Of a stretch of 64,000 nt of DNA, positions 47,038-55,092 are shown in pieces. The position numbers were made by a program, and so were the translations under genes. Source of the DNA: Saccharothrix sp. NRRL B-16348. GTDB taxonomy: Bacteria > Actinomycetota > Actinomycetes > Mycobacteriales > Pseudonocardiaceae. The stretch lies in the NCBI RefSeq assembly GCF_001280085.1, contig NZ_LGED01000232.1:132381-196380 (forward strand), given 5' to 3'. Positions within the stretch are counted from its first letter, which is position 1; every line of letters begins with the position of its first letter. Below the pieces are notes generated by a model, which ran no database searches, had not been told where the DNA came from, and worked only from the letters and a program-made list of their open reading frames with translations.

Positions 47038-47901
47038 TCACGGAGTGGTCAGCGCGGCATTTCCGTAGCCGAGCCGCGAAATCAGGTTGCCGTTCGTGTC
47101 CCGCAGTTCTGCGGCGTCACCCTGGTCATTCCAGATCGGGCGGCCCTTTCCGTAGGAGAAACCGCCCCATTGCGGGTGGACCTGGTTGGTGTAGATCCGG
47201 ATGCGCTGACCGGGCTGGAGGACCGTGCCGGGTGGGAACGTGAAGTCCTGGCCCGCGTCGTCCGCGCCGAGCACCCAGTTCGAGATGTCGCCGGGCGCGC
47301 TGCCCCGGTTCACGATCTCGACGTACTCGTCGGCCTGGCTGCCCTTGACCTGACCTTTGTGCTGGACGTGGGTGATCGCGATCTCGGGCCGCCCGGCCTT
47401 GGCGAAGATGGCCACCACGTCGGCGCTGTTCGCGCCGTTCTCGGCGCTGATGAACTTGCGGACGACCTGCCCGCCCTGCTTGAAACCGCTGATGACGACG
47501 GCGTACTCGTCGCCGTCGACGGTCACGGTCTGGGGCGAGACGAACGTCGGCAGGTCGACCTCGTCCTCGGGGTTGGGCCCGACGTTGGGCGTCTCGTTGT
47601 GGTGGAACACGAACGTGAAGTCGGCCCGCGTGCCGTCCTCGAACACGACCGCCACGGCGAGGTCGACGTCGAACTGCGACTGCGGCATCGCCTGGATCGG
47701 GAAGTTCTCGTGGGTGAACGTGCCAAGGGTGAACTCGGTCCCGTCGAGTTCAACGTCCACCGTGCCGCCGCGGAAAACGTAACCGCTCTTGCCACCGCCC
47801 ACCGGAATTCCCCAGGTGACGTGGTCGGTGCCCAATCCCGAGAGGTTGGGCGGCGTGACGCTGATGCTCGGCCAGGTGCCGGATGTCGTGGCGCTGCTCA
47901 T
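47038..47901 (-). CDS. Lamin-tail-domain protein with N-terminal choice-of-anchor-type domain
   Basis: 287 residues. Residues 1-150 resemble a choice-of-anchor K module (HVTWGIPVGGGKSGYVFRGG, FTLGTFTHENFPIQ). Residues about 175-287 form a lamin tail domain: DEYVEIVNRGSAPGDISNWVLG, FPPGTVLQPGQRIRIYTNQ and GDAAELRDTNGNLIS. Lamin tail domains are usually found in exported surface or nuclease-linked proteins, yet no signal peptide is visible here. The start at ATG 47901 lacks a clear ribosome site. Function unknown. Confidence 0.75.
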   Translation of the reverse strand: MSSATTSGTWPSISVTPPNLSGLGTDHVTWGIPVGGGKSGYVFRGGTVDVELDGTEFTLGTFTHENFPIQAMPQSQFDVDLAVAVVFEDGTRADFTFVFHHNETPNVGPNPEDEVDLPTFVSPQTVTVDGDEYAVVISGFKQGGQVVRKFISAENGANSADVVAIFAKAGRPEIAITHVQHKGQVKGSQADEYVEIVNRGSAPGDISNWVLGADDAGQDFTFPPGTVLQPGQRIRIYTNQVHPQWGGFSYGKGRPIWNDQGDAAELRDTNGNLISRLGYGNAALTTP

Positions 47902-48116
47902 GGGATTCGATCAAACGCCTGCGCGGGGGTGATCGGTAATACCGCGACCAGGTGAGTGCTTTCACAGGGGTGCGCGGACGATGCCGCGTCGAACGGGACG
48001 TGCGCCCGCCCGGTGCCCGCATCCGGGTCGGTGCCGAACACCCGGTCGGCCCATCCTCCGCAGAAATGCGTGTTCACCGAAGAAAAGACGAGCACGGCTC
48101 GACCCGGGAAAGGCGG

Positions 48117-48767
48117 TCAGAGGTCGTCCACGCCGATCAGCCCGTCCTGGATCGCCCGCGCCACCAGGGCGGCCTTCGTCGGCGCCTCCCGCCCGATCAA
48201 CGCGTACTTGACCCGGATCCGCTCCAGGTGCGAGTTCACCGTGCTCAGCGAGATGCCCAGCCGCTGCGCCACGAACTCCTTCGACTCCGACTGGAACCAC
48301 TCGACCAGCACCTCGACCTCGCGCGCCGACAACGCGGGCCGGTGGTCGGACCGGTCGCCCGCCAACGCGCCCGCCAGCGACGGCGGCGTGTACGGCCTGC
48401 CCTCCGCCGCCGCACGGGTCGCCTGCACGAGGTGCTCCGCGCCCTCCGCCTTCGTCAGGTAGCACAACGCGCCCAGCTCCAGGCACTGCAACGCGATGTC
48501 GTCGTCGGCGCGCATCGAGTACACGACGACCCGCCGACCCGCCTCCACCAGCCGGCGCAGGTCGCCGAGCACCGGCGTCGGCCCGCCCAGGTGCAGGTCG
48601 AGGATCACCACGTCGGCGTCCGCGCCCTCGCCGAGCCACGCCGAGCGCACGTCCTCGCCGCTCGCGACGACCCGGATCGGTGGCGTGCCGGAGGACAGCC
48701 AGTAGGCGACGCCCGCGCGCACCGCCGGGTGGTCGTCCACCACCACCGCGCTCAGCTCGTCCGCCAT
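48117..48767 (-). CDS. Response regulator, NarL/LuxR family, of the three-gene sensor operon
   Basis: 216 residues: DDH near the start, D57 in VILDLHLGG, K in YLTKAEGA, and a C-terminal HTH with LSAREVEVLVEWFQSESKEFVAQRLGISLSTVNSHLERIRVKY. The usual LTxRExEVL motif is altered to LSAREVEVLVEWFQSES, a divergent subgroup. ATG 48767 has GGAGG five bases upstream. The gene is last in an operon after two kinase-like genes and overlaps the second by 16 bases. Confidence 0.88.
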   Translation of the reverse strand: MADELSAVVVDDHPAVRAGVAYWLSSGTPPIRVVASGEDVRSAWLGEGADADVVILDLHLGGPTPVLGDLRRLVEAGRRVVVYSMRADDDIALQCLELGALCYLTKAEGAEHLVQATRAAAEGRPYTPPSLAGALAGDRSDHRPALSAREVEVLVEWFQSESKEFVAQRLGISLSTVNSHLERIRVKYALIGREAPTKAALVARAIQDGLIGVDDL

Positions 48768-50053
48768 CTGGCCTCCATTCGCGTGTGCCGACCGTACGTG
48801 CCGCTTTCGACCTCCACCGGACCCGTCGCGGTTCCCATCTCGACGCCCGCGTCGGCGACGACCGCCACCCGCACCTCGCCCTCGGTGCGCAACAGGCTCA
48901 CCCGCGCCCGCTCCCGTGCCGCCGACAACGCCTCCACCAGCGGCGCGGTCAGCTGCCGACGCACGTCCGTCGGCACCGGCACCGGCGCGCCGCTGACCGC
49001 GAGCGACACCGACACGCCGCGCCGTTCGGCGACGTGCACGCACGCCGCGACCTCGTGCACCAGCGGATCGGGCACGTCGTCGTTCTCGGCGAACAACCGC
49101 CGCAACTGCGTGGCCGCGAGCGCGCACCGCCGCCGGGTCTCGTCGGCCCGCGGGTCGAGCACACCGTCGGCGAGGCCCGCGAGCAGCGGCAGGGTCGCGC
49201 CGAGCTGCCCGGCGAACCCGGCCCGCAGGTCCTGCTCCCACTGCCGGGCCAACGCGGCCCTCGTCGCCGCGCGCTCCCGTTCGGCGGCGATCCCGGCGGC
49301 CTGGCGCGCGCTGCGCAGCAGGACCCGGGACATCACCACGACGCCGAGCTGGAGGCTGGTCACGCTGAACGTGACCACGCCCGCGTTGCCGACCTCGGCC
49401 CGGTCCGGCGTGCCGTCGAGCAGCCAGTGGGTGACGTTGAGCACGAGCAGCGCCGCCTGCGCGGTGAGCAGCGCGGGCACGCGGTCCAGCAGCAACAGCA
49501 GCAGGTGCCACCCGACCAGCCCGTACGACCAGTCCGCCGGGCCGAAGTGCTCGTGCGACGGCAACGCCTCCGCCGCCACCGCCGACGCCACCAACACCGC
49601 CACCGCGCCACCCGCCGCCACGGGCAGCGGCAACGGCTTGCGCCGCACCACCCACACCGCGCACAACAGCGTGACCAACGCGGGCACCGCGAACGCGATC
49701 CGCGCGGACGGATCGTGGACACCGGCGAAGAACGGGCCCGCGCTGATGCTCGGCTGCACCACGGCCGTGGTGCAGAGCAGGATCAACCGCAGACTCGCGA
49801 ACACGTGCCGCTCGGCTTCACGGCTGTCGTCCTCGGTCAACTCCGCTTCACCGCGGTCCAACCCGAGGTCGTCGGTGCCGCCGCCGCTCCGGCGCACCAG
49901 CCCTCCACCACCGCCACCTTCACCGCCTCCACCAAGGTCCCAGGGCATCAGCCGGCGGCTCCAGCGCACCAGCCGGCGATCCCAGCGAACCGGCCGCACC
50001 CGCGCCCGTGCGCCGTCGTTCTCGCTGCCGCCATTCCCGCTGCCTTCACCCAC
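48752..50053 (-). CDS. Degenerate histidine-kinase-like membrane protein (predicted pseudokinase)
   Basis: 433 residues. A glycine/arginine-rich, low-complexity first 80 residues is followed by about six membrane helices (88-245). The cytoplasmic part has the layout of a NarL-type kinase, but the phospho-acceptor His is absent (RAALARQWEQDLRAGFAGQL stands where the H-box should be). The N-box is reduced to LVEALSAARERARVS, without the essential Asn, and only VVADAGVE recalls the G-box. It probably cannot phosphorylate and may heterodimerise with the upstream kinase. The start is uncertain because of the repetitive N-terminus. Overlaps both neighbours. Confidence 0.75.
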   Translation of the reverse strand: MGEGSGNGGSENDGARARVRPVRWDRRLVRWSRRLMPWDLGGGGEGGGGGGLVRRSGGGTDDLGLDRGEAELTEDDSREAERHVFASLRLILLCTTAVVQPSISAGPFFAGVHDPSARIAFAVPALVTLLCAVWVVRRKPLPLPVAAGGAVAVLVASAVAAEALPSHEHFGPADWSYGLVGWHLLLLLLDRVPALLTAQAALLVLNVTHWLLDGTPDRAEVGNAGVVTFSVTSLQLGVVVMSRVLLRSARQAAGIAAERERAATRAALARQWEQDLRAGFAGQLGATLPLLAGLADGVLDPRADETRRRCALAATQLRRLFAENDDVPDPLVHEVAACVHVAERRGVSVSLAVSGAPVPVPTDVRRQLTAPLVEALSAARERARVSLLRTEGEVRVAVVADAGVEMGTATGPVEVESGTYGRHTRMEARWRTS

Positions 50054-51113
50054 GTGGCCACTCCAGCCGCACGGTCGTCCGCCCCGGCCGCGACGTCACC
50101 TCGGCGCCGCCCCCGACCGCCGCCATCCGCTCGACCACCGACCCGCGGATGCCTCGCCGGTGGTCCGACACCGCGTCGACGTCGAACCCGCGCCCCGCGT
50201 CCGTCACCCGCACCTCCACCCCGCCGCCGTTCGCCAGCACGTGCAACTCGGCCGCACCGGTGCCCGCGTGCCGCGCCACGTTCGCCAACGCCTCCCGCAC
50301 CGCCCGCACCAGCGCCAACGCCACCGAAGCGGGCACGAGCGCGCTGTCCCAGCGCGCGTCGATGGCCAGCGGGCTGTCGTCCACCACCGCCCGCAGGGCC
50401 GAGCCGACGTCCACCGCGCTGTCCCGCGGCACGCCCGACGCGCCGGTGGTGAGCAGGTCCAGGTCCCGCCGCGCGTACCCGGCGACCTCGGCCCGGTCGG
50501 CGTCCCGCCCGTTCACCGCCACCACCAGGAACGTCGCCGACGCCGTGTCGTGCAGCAGGGCCAGGTACTCGCGCTCACGCCGGCGCCGCTCCAGCGCCAC
50601 CGCCTCGGCGCGTTCCAGCGCGGCCCGCCTGGTCCGCAGCTCGTCCACCCGCCGCGACGACCGGAGCATCAGCCGGTACGCCACCCGCGCCACCACGCAC
50701 TCCACGACCACCCGCACCACCGCCGCGCCGTCCAGCCCGGTCGCCGTCACGTACACCGCGACCAGCGCGGCCGTGGTCGGCACGGTGAGCTTCGGCGCCC
50801 ACTGCCACTGCAACGTGATCGCGGTCGTGGTGAGCACGTTGAACGTCCACTGGCCCGTGCCGCCGATCTGCTCCTGCGCCGCGCACAGCGCCACCACCCG
50901 CACCACCGAGAGCGCGAACGACAGCCGCGGCGACCCGAAGTCCGCCACCGCGCCGACCAGCACCAGCCCGAACAGCCCCAGCCCGAGCGGCAGGGCGTCG
51001 GTCGGCACGGACAGCACGCCGAACACGCTGATGAGGGTGACGCCGACACCGCGGACCGGTCCGGCGAACCGCGCGATGGCGGTCAGGAGTTCGGTCTCGA
51101 CCTGACCCGGCAT
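50046..51113 (-). CDS. Sensor histidine kinase of the three-gene operon
   Basis: 355 residues. Four or five membrane helices in residues 15-150, then a charged linker and the phospho-acceptor motif LALLHDTASATFLVV with H188. N-box VREALANVARHAG (about 273-285) and G-box DAGRGFD (about 305) are intact. It therefore carries the activity its downstream neighbour lacks. ATG 51113 has TAGGGT six bases upstream (51120-51125), probably leaderless. It overlaps the pseudokinase gene by eight bases and is divergent from the GH92 gene. Confidence 0.88.
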   Translation of the reverse strand: MPGQVETELLTAIARFAGPVRGVGVTLISVFGVLSVPTDALPLGLGLFGLVLVGAVADFGSPRLSFALSVVRVVALCAAQEQIGGTGQWTFNVLTTTAITLQWQWAPKLTVPTTAALVAVYVTATGLDGAAVVRVVVECVVARVAYRLMLRSSRRVDELRTRRAALERAEAVALERRRREREYLALLHDTASATFLVVAVNGRDADRAEVAGYARRDLDLLTTGASGVPRDSAVDVGSALRAVVDDSPLAIDARWDSALVPASVALALVRAVREALANVARHAGTGAAELHVLANGGGVEVRVTDAGRGFDVDAVSDHRRGIRGSVVERMAAVGGGAEVTSRPGRTTVRLEWPRG

Positions 51114-51171
51114 GCCGCGACCCTAGTCGCCCGGTCCGAGGTGGACGGCGGGTGACGTGCCGGGCAACAGT

Positions 51172-51185
51172 CGAGAGCGCTCCCA
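51172..51185. promoter_or_regulatory. CebR-box-like operator upstream of the GH92 gene
   Basis: cGAGAGCGCTCCCA agrees at 12 of 14 positions with TGGGAGCGCTCCCA, the known CebR (LacI-family, cello-oligosaccharide) operator of Streptomyces. It lies about 90 bases before the preferred GH92 start. Confidence 0.6.
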
Positions 51186-51274
51186 TGACAACAGCGGACA
51201 GAAAGCGCGCCGGGTCTTCCGGCCGGCCCGCACCGTTGGGTAGACCCTGGGGCAGTCGAGAGGTGGGGGACGCG

Positions 51275-53662
51275 GTGCGGGTGCTCACGGCGGGGTTGGC
51301 GATCGTTCTGGCAGCGGGTCTGGTGTCGGCCGTCGAGGCGCCGGCCACCGCGTCGCCGGGGGTGGACCACGTCGACCCGCTGATCGGGTCGGCGGGCGGC
51401 GGCAACACCTACCCCGGCGCCGTGCGGCCGTTCGGGATGATCTCGTGGAGCCCGACGAGCACCCGCGGCGACCAGACCAACACCGGCGCGGCCAACGGGT
51501 ACGCCTACGACGCCACCAGGGTGCGCGGGTTCAGCCTCACCCACGTCAACGGCGCGGGCTGCCACCCCGGCGCGGCGGGCGACGTGCCGATCATGCCGTT
51601 CGTCGGCGAGGTCACCGGCTCGCCCACCGCCGACATCCGCGACGAGGTCTACGCCGCCGACTTCTCGCACGCCGACGAGTCGGCCACACCGGGCCGCTAC
51701 CAGGTGCGGCTGGCCTCGGGCGCGTCCGCCGACCTGAGCGTGACCACGCGGGCCGGCGTCGGCGACTTCACGTTCCCGCGCGACCGGCCCGCCGCCCTGC
51801 TGTTCCGGGTCTCCAACTCCCTCAACGGCAGCGAGGACGCCGAGATCACCATCGACCCGGCCCGGCGCACCGTGTCCGGCTCCGTCCTCACCGGCGCGTT
51901 CTGCGGCCGTCGCGCCAACGGCGGCGCGAACAACAAGAAGACCTACTACCGGCTGTACTTCACCGCCTCGTTCGACCGCGCGTTCGCGGGCACCGGCACG
52001 TGGGTCGACGGCGCGCTCCAGCCCGGCGGCACCACCGCGAGCGGCGGCGAGGGCTACGAGACCGGCGCCGCCCGGCAGGGCCGCGGCTCCGGCGGCTACG
52101 TCACGTTCGACACCTCCCGCGACGACGACGTGCGCGTCCGCGTCGGCATCTCCTACACCAGCGCGGACGCCGCCCGCCGCAACCTCGACCGCGAGATCCG
52201 GCCGCACCACGGCGTGGCCGACATCGCCGCCGACGCCCGCCGCGAGTGGGCCCGGCAACTGCGCGCCGTCGAGGTCACCGGTGGTGCGGACGCCCACCGC
52301 ACCACCTTCTACACCGCCCTCTACCACGCGTTCCTGCAACCGAACGTGACCAGCGACGTGGACGGCACCTACCTCGGCAGCGACCGCCGAATCCACCGCC
52401 TGGAACCCGGCCAACGCGCCCAGTACGGCAACTTCTCCGGCTGGGACCAGTACCGCGCCCACACCCAGCTCCTCGCCCTGCTGGAACCCAAGATCGCCTC
52501 CGACTACGCCCAATCCCTGCTCAACCTGGCCCGCCAGAACGGCAACGTGTGGGACCGCTGGGTCCACGTCAACGGCCCGACCCACGTCATGACCGGCGAC
52601 CCGTCCGCCCCCGCGCTGGCGGGCATGCACGCCATGGGCGCACGCGACTTCGACGTCCAGTCCGCGTTCGAGTCCCTGGTGCGCCAAGCCACCGTGCCCC
52701 ACCCGGACGGCCTGTCCGACAAGGGCTGCCCCGGCCAGTGCGAGGGCCAGCGCCCCAACCTCGCCGAGTACCTGCGCCTGGGCTACGCACCACAGGACAC
52801 GTGCCACTGCTGGGGCGGCGCCGCGGAGACCCTGGAAGACGCCACCGCCGACTTCGCCCTGGCCGACTGGGCCCGCCGACTCGGCCGCGACGACGTGCGG
52901 AACACCCTCCTGCCCCGCGCGAGCTGGTGGCGCAACACCTTCAACCCCGCCGTCGGCCACCAGCAGGCACGCCTGGCCGACGGCACGTGGAAGCTCCCGT
53001 TCAGCCCCTCGTCCGACGTCGGCTTCGCCCAAGGCACGAGCGCCACCTACACGTGGATGGTCCAGCACGACGTCTCCGGCCTGGCAGCCGCCATGGGCGG
53101 CCGTGACCGGGCAGCCCAACGCCTGGACGCGTTCTTCCACAAACCGGACGGCTCCTGGGCCACCGGCGGCGACGGCCTGCGATACGACCCGACCAACGAG
53201 CCCGGCATCCACACCCCGTGGCTCTACAACGCACTCGGACAACCCTGGAAGACCCAGGAAACCGTGCGCGCCATGACATCCCTGGTGTACCGGACGGGCC
53301 CGAACGGCCTACCGGGCAACGACGACCTCGGCACCATGTCAGCCTGGTACGTGTTCGCCGCGCTCGGCATCTACCCACAAACCCCGAGCCGTGCGGAACT
53401 ACTGCTCTCCAGCCCCATGTTCCCCAAAGCCAAGATCAACCGACCGGGCGCGCCAACCCTGACCATCAGCGCGCCCAATGCGTCGCCGTCGAACATCTAC
53501 GTGCACGGGGCAGCATTGAACGGCCACGCGCACGGCAAGTCGTGGCTGTCGGAGGACTTCGTCACGCACGGCGGTGACCTGATCGTAGACGTCGCCGCCA
53601 CACCCAACACCTCTTGGGGCGTCACAGACTTGCCAGTGGACCACGTGCCAACCGGAGGCTGA
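51275..53662 (+). CDS. Secreted GH92 family protein (alpha-mannosidase-like)
   Basis: 795 residues from GTG 51275 (preceded by GAGGTGGGGG), with signal peptide VRVLTAGLAIVLAAGLVSA. GH92 marks: VDPLIGSAGGGNTYPGAVRPFGM, FSLTHVNGAGC, YHAFLQPNVTSDVDG, NFSGWDQYRAHTQLLALL, NEPGIHTPWLYNALGQPW and LPGNDDLGTMSAWYVFAALGIYP. GH92 enzymes are calcium-dependent exo-alpha-mannosidases; linkage preference is not readable. Starts at 51152 or 51185 would extend into the operator region and lack a signal peptide core in the right place. The CebR-like box suggests control by plant-derived sugars. Confidence 0.92.
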   Translation: MRVLTAGLAIVLAAGLVSAVEAPATASPGVDHVDPLIGSAGGGNTYPGAVRPFGMISWSPTSTRGDQTNTGAANGYAYDATRVRGFSLTHVNGAGCHPGAAGDVPIMPFVGEVTGSPTADIRDEVYAADFSHADESATPGRYQVRLASGASADLSVTTRAGVGDFTFPRDRPAALLFRVSNSLNGSEDAEITIDPARRTVSGSVLTGAFCGRRANGGANNKKTYYRLYFTASFDRAFAGTGTWVDGALQPGGTTASGGEGYETGAARQGRGSGGYVTFDTSRDDDVRVRVGISYTSADAARRNLDREIRPHHGVADIAADARREWARQLRAVEVTGGADAHRTTFYTALYHAFLQPNVTSDVDGTYLGSDRRIHRLEPGQRAQYGNFSGWDQYRAHTQLLALLEPKIASDYAQSLLNLARQNGNVWDRWVHVNGPTHVMTGDPSAPALAGMHAMGARDFDVQSAFESLVRQATVPHPDGLSDKGCPGQCEGQRPNLAEYLRLGYAPQDTCHCWGGAAETLEDATADFALADWARRLGRDDVRNTLLPRASWWRNTFNPAVGHQQARLADGTWKLPFSPSSDVGFAQGTSATYTWMVQHDVSGLAAAMGGRDRAAQRLDAFFHKPDGSWATGGDGLRYDPTNEPGIHTPWLYNALGQPWKTQETVRAMTSLVYRTGPNGLPGNDDLGTMSAWYVFAALGIYPQTPSRAELLLSSPMFPKAKINRPGAPTLTISAPNASPSNIYVHGAALNGHAHGKSWLSEDFVTHGGDLIVDVAATPNTSWGVTDLPVDHVPTGG

Positions 53663-53712
53663 CGCCCGGCTCGACGCTTGTATCTTGATGATTCGGTGGT
53701 CGGCCCCGGCTC

Positions 53713-53836
53713 GATTTGACATGGGACCCTTACGGGCACTCCAGGCAGGCCAAACCCGGGCAGGCCTGGCGGAAAAAGCGCCCGCCAAGCCTGCCCGGCT
53801 TCGACCAGCCTAAAGCACCCGAACCCATGTCAAATC
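53713..53836. repeat. Repeat family B, complete copy (MITE-like, 124 bp)
   Basis: Perfect 13-bp terminal inverted repeats, GATTTGACATGGG at 53713-53725 and its complement at 53824-53836. Inside, a 17-bp stem (53756-53772 with 53782-53798, one mismatch) carries the loop aaaaagcgc. A second copy begins at 63911 with about 94% identity over its visible 90 bases. No open reading frame with coding character. Confidence 0.85.
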
Positions 53837-53928
53837 GGGCCTCTGCGGAAGGTTTCGGGCCCGCCGCCCACCTCGAATGCCCAGCGAGCCAATCGCCCCT
53901 GCCACGCCCTTCATCCCAAAAGAAGGGC

Positions 53929-54073
53929 TTCGTGTCATCCCGCCGACCTGGCGCAGCCCTACCGCGCGTGTCAAGGGGGGCGCGTGTTCACCGATGCCTG
54001 ACACGTCCACTGCTGCCCGCGTCCCCCTTGATACGTGTGGTAGCCCTTGTGGAGGTCGGTGGGATGACACGAA
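53929..54073. repeat. Repeat element C, long inverted repeat (145 bp)
   Basis: Outer arms of 21 bp, TTCGTGTCATCCC leading into CCGACCT at 53929-53949 and its complement at 54053-54073 (20 of 21 pair). Homology continues inward for roughly 40 more bases with several mismatches (CTACC, TCAAGGGGG and CGCG blocks). Single copy in this window. Between it and element B (53837-53928) nothing is recognisable; 54074-54199 holds only the promoter region of the methyltransferase gene. Confidence 0.8.
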
Positions 54074-54199
54074 ACCCGGACCAACAACGGACGCGCCACA
54101 GAACCAGGGCAGTTGGGGTCATCCTGCTGATCTGCCCGTCCGGCGAGGACGCTTTTAATCTTTGGATCTCTTGAACTCCCCCTCCTAACCTCCCTACCC

Positions 54200-54994
54200 A
54201 TGACGGATCTCGGCGCAGACCTGTTCAACCGAGTGGCCGCCGACTACGACCGATCAGTGCCGTTCTTCGCCACATTCGGCCGGCGTCTGGTCGACTGGAT
54301 CTCTCCGAACCCAGGCACACACGTCCTCGACCTGGGCGCGGGACGGGGCGCGGTCACCGCCGCACTCCTAGCCGCCGACTGCTCGGTGCTAGCTGGCGAC
54401 GCGTCACCAGCGATGCTGGACTTCCTCCGCGAAACCCTGCTCACAACCGACACCCGCACCCTCAACACCCGCACCCTCAACACCCGCATCCTCGACGCGC
54501 ACCACCTCGACCTCCCCGACTCCTCCTTCGACCTGATCCTGAGCGGCTTCCTCCTCCACATCCTCGACACCGACAAGGCGTTCACCGAGATAGCACGCGT
54601 GCTCAAACCCGGCGGCGTACTCGCCTTCTCCGTACCAGGCCACAGCACCGACGGCGGGTGGTGGGCAACCTACGGACGGATCGTGGACGACTTCACCCGC
54701 CGCATCAGGGACGTGCCCCACCACGAGCCAGTGACCTGGCCGGAACGCGCCGATCGGGCCGGCCTCCGGCACGTCGACCAGACCACGACCGAGGTGTCGT
54801 TCCCAATCGACGGCCCCGAAGCGCACTGGTCCTGGCTGATGTCGCACGGCAACCGCTGGCTGCACGACGCGCTACCCGAGCCGGACCGCACCGCATTCCG
54901 CGACCACGTCCTGCGCAGCCTCCGCGAGCACCACCCGACCAACGGCACGACCCTGATCGCCGGCGCCGAGTTCCACCGCGTGATCAAGCCCTAA
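54200..54994 (+). CDS. Class I SAM-dependent methyltransferase
   Basis: 264 residues. Motif I VLDLGAGRGAVTAALL near residue 43, then DASPAMLDFL, motif IV region SFDLILSGFLLHILD and LKPGGVLAFSVPG: UbiE/Methyltransf_11 type. Residues 85-99 are a threefold repeat TRTLN, TRTLN, TRILD encoded by a 15-base unit. The acceptor is unknown. ATG 54200 has TAACCT eight bases upstream. It stands alone between repeat elements and a serine hydrolase gene; base composition is slightly richer in C than the neighbours. Confidence 0.88.
   Translation: MTDLGADLFNRVAADYDRSVPFFATFGRRLVDWISPNPGTHVLDLGAGRGAVTAALLAADCSVLAGDASPAMLDFLRETLLTTDTRTLNTRTLNTRILDAHHLDLPDSSFDLILSGFLLHILDTDKAFTEIARVLKPGGVLAFSVPGHSTDGGWWATYGRIVDDFTRRIRDVPHHEPVTWPERADRAGLRHVDQTTTEVSFPIDGPEAHWSWLMSHGNRWLHDALPEPDRTAFRDHVLRSLREHHPTNGTTLIAGAEFHRVIKP
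54452..54496 (+). repeat. 15-bp minisatellite, three units, inside the methyltransferase gene
   Basis: Units ACCCGCACCCTCAAC at 54452 and 54467 are identical; the third (54482-54496) differs at two positions. Multiples of three keep the frame. Confidence 0.9.
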
Positions 54995-55092
54995 CTGCCC
55001 ACCCACCCCCCTCCATCTATGCCTTTCGTCAGGGGTCGATCCGACCTGTGGCCTGATGCCCGCGCACCCCCTTCATTCCTACGTTCACAGCC

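Noticed and set aside
47898..48095. 65-residue open frame between the response regulator and lamin-tail genes
   Set aside because: No ribosome site, mixed composition, no recognisable domain; the four-base overlap with the next start is likely chance.
51152..51274. Upstream starts of the GH92 gene
   Set aside because: They would translate through the operator and promoter region and put 30-40 hydrophilic residues before the signal peptide.
53663..54199. A hidden tRNA or riboswitch in the large gap
   Set aside because: The foldable sequences are long inverted repeats with no cloverleaf or known riboswitch core.
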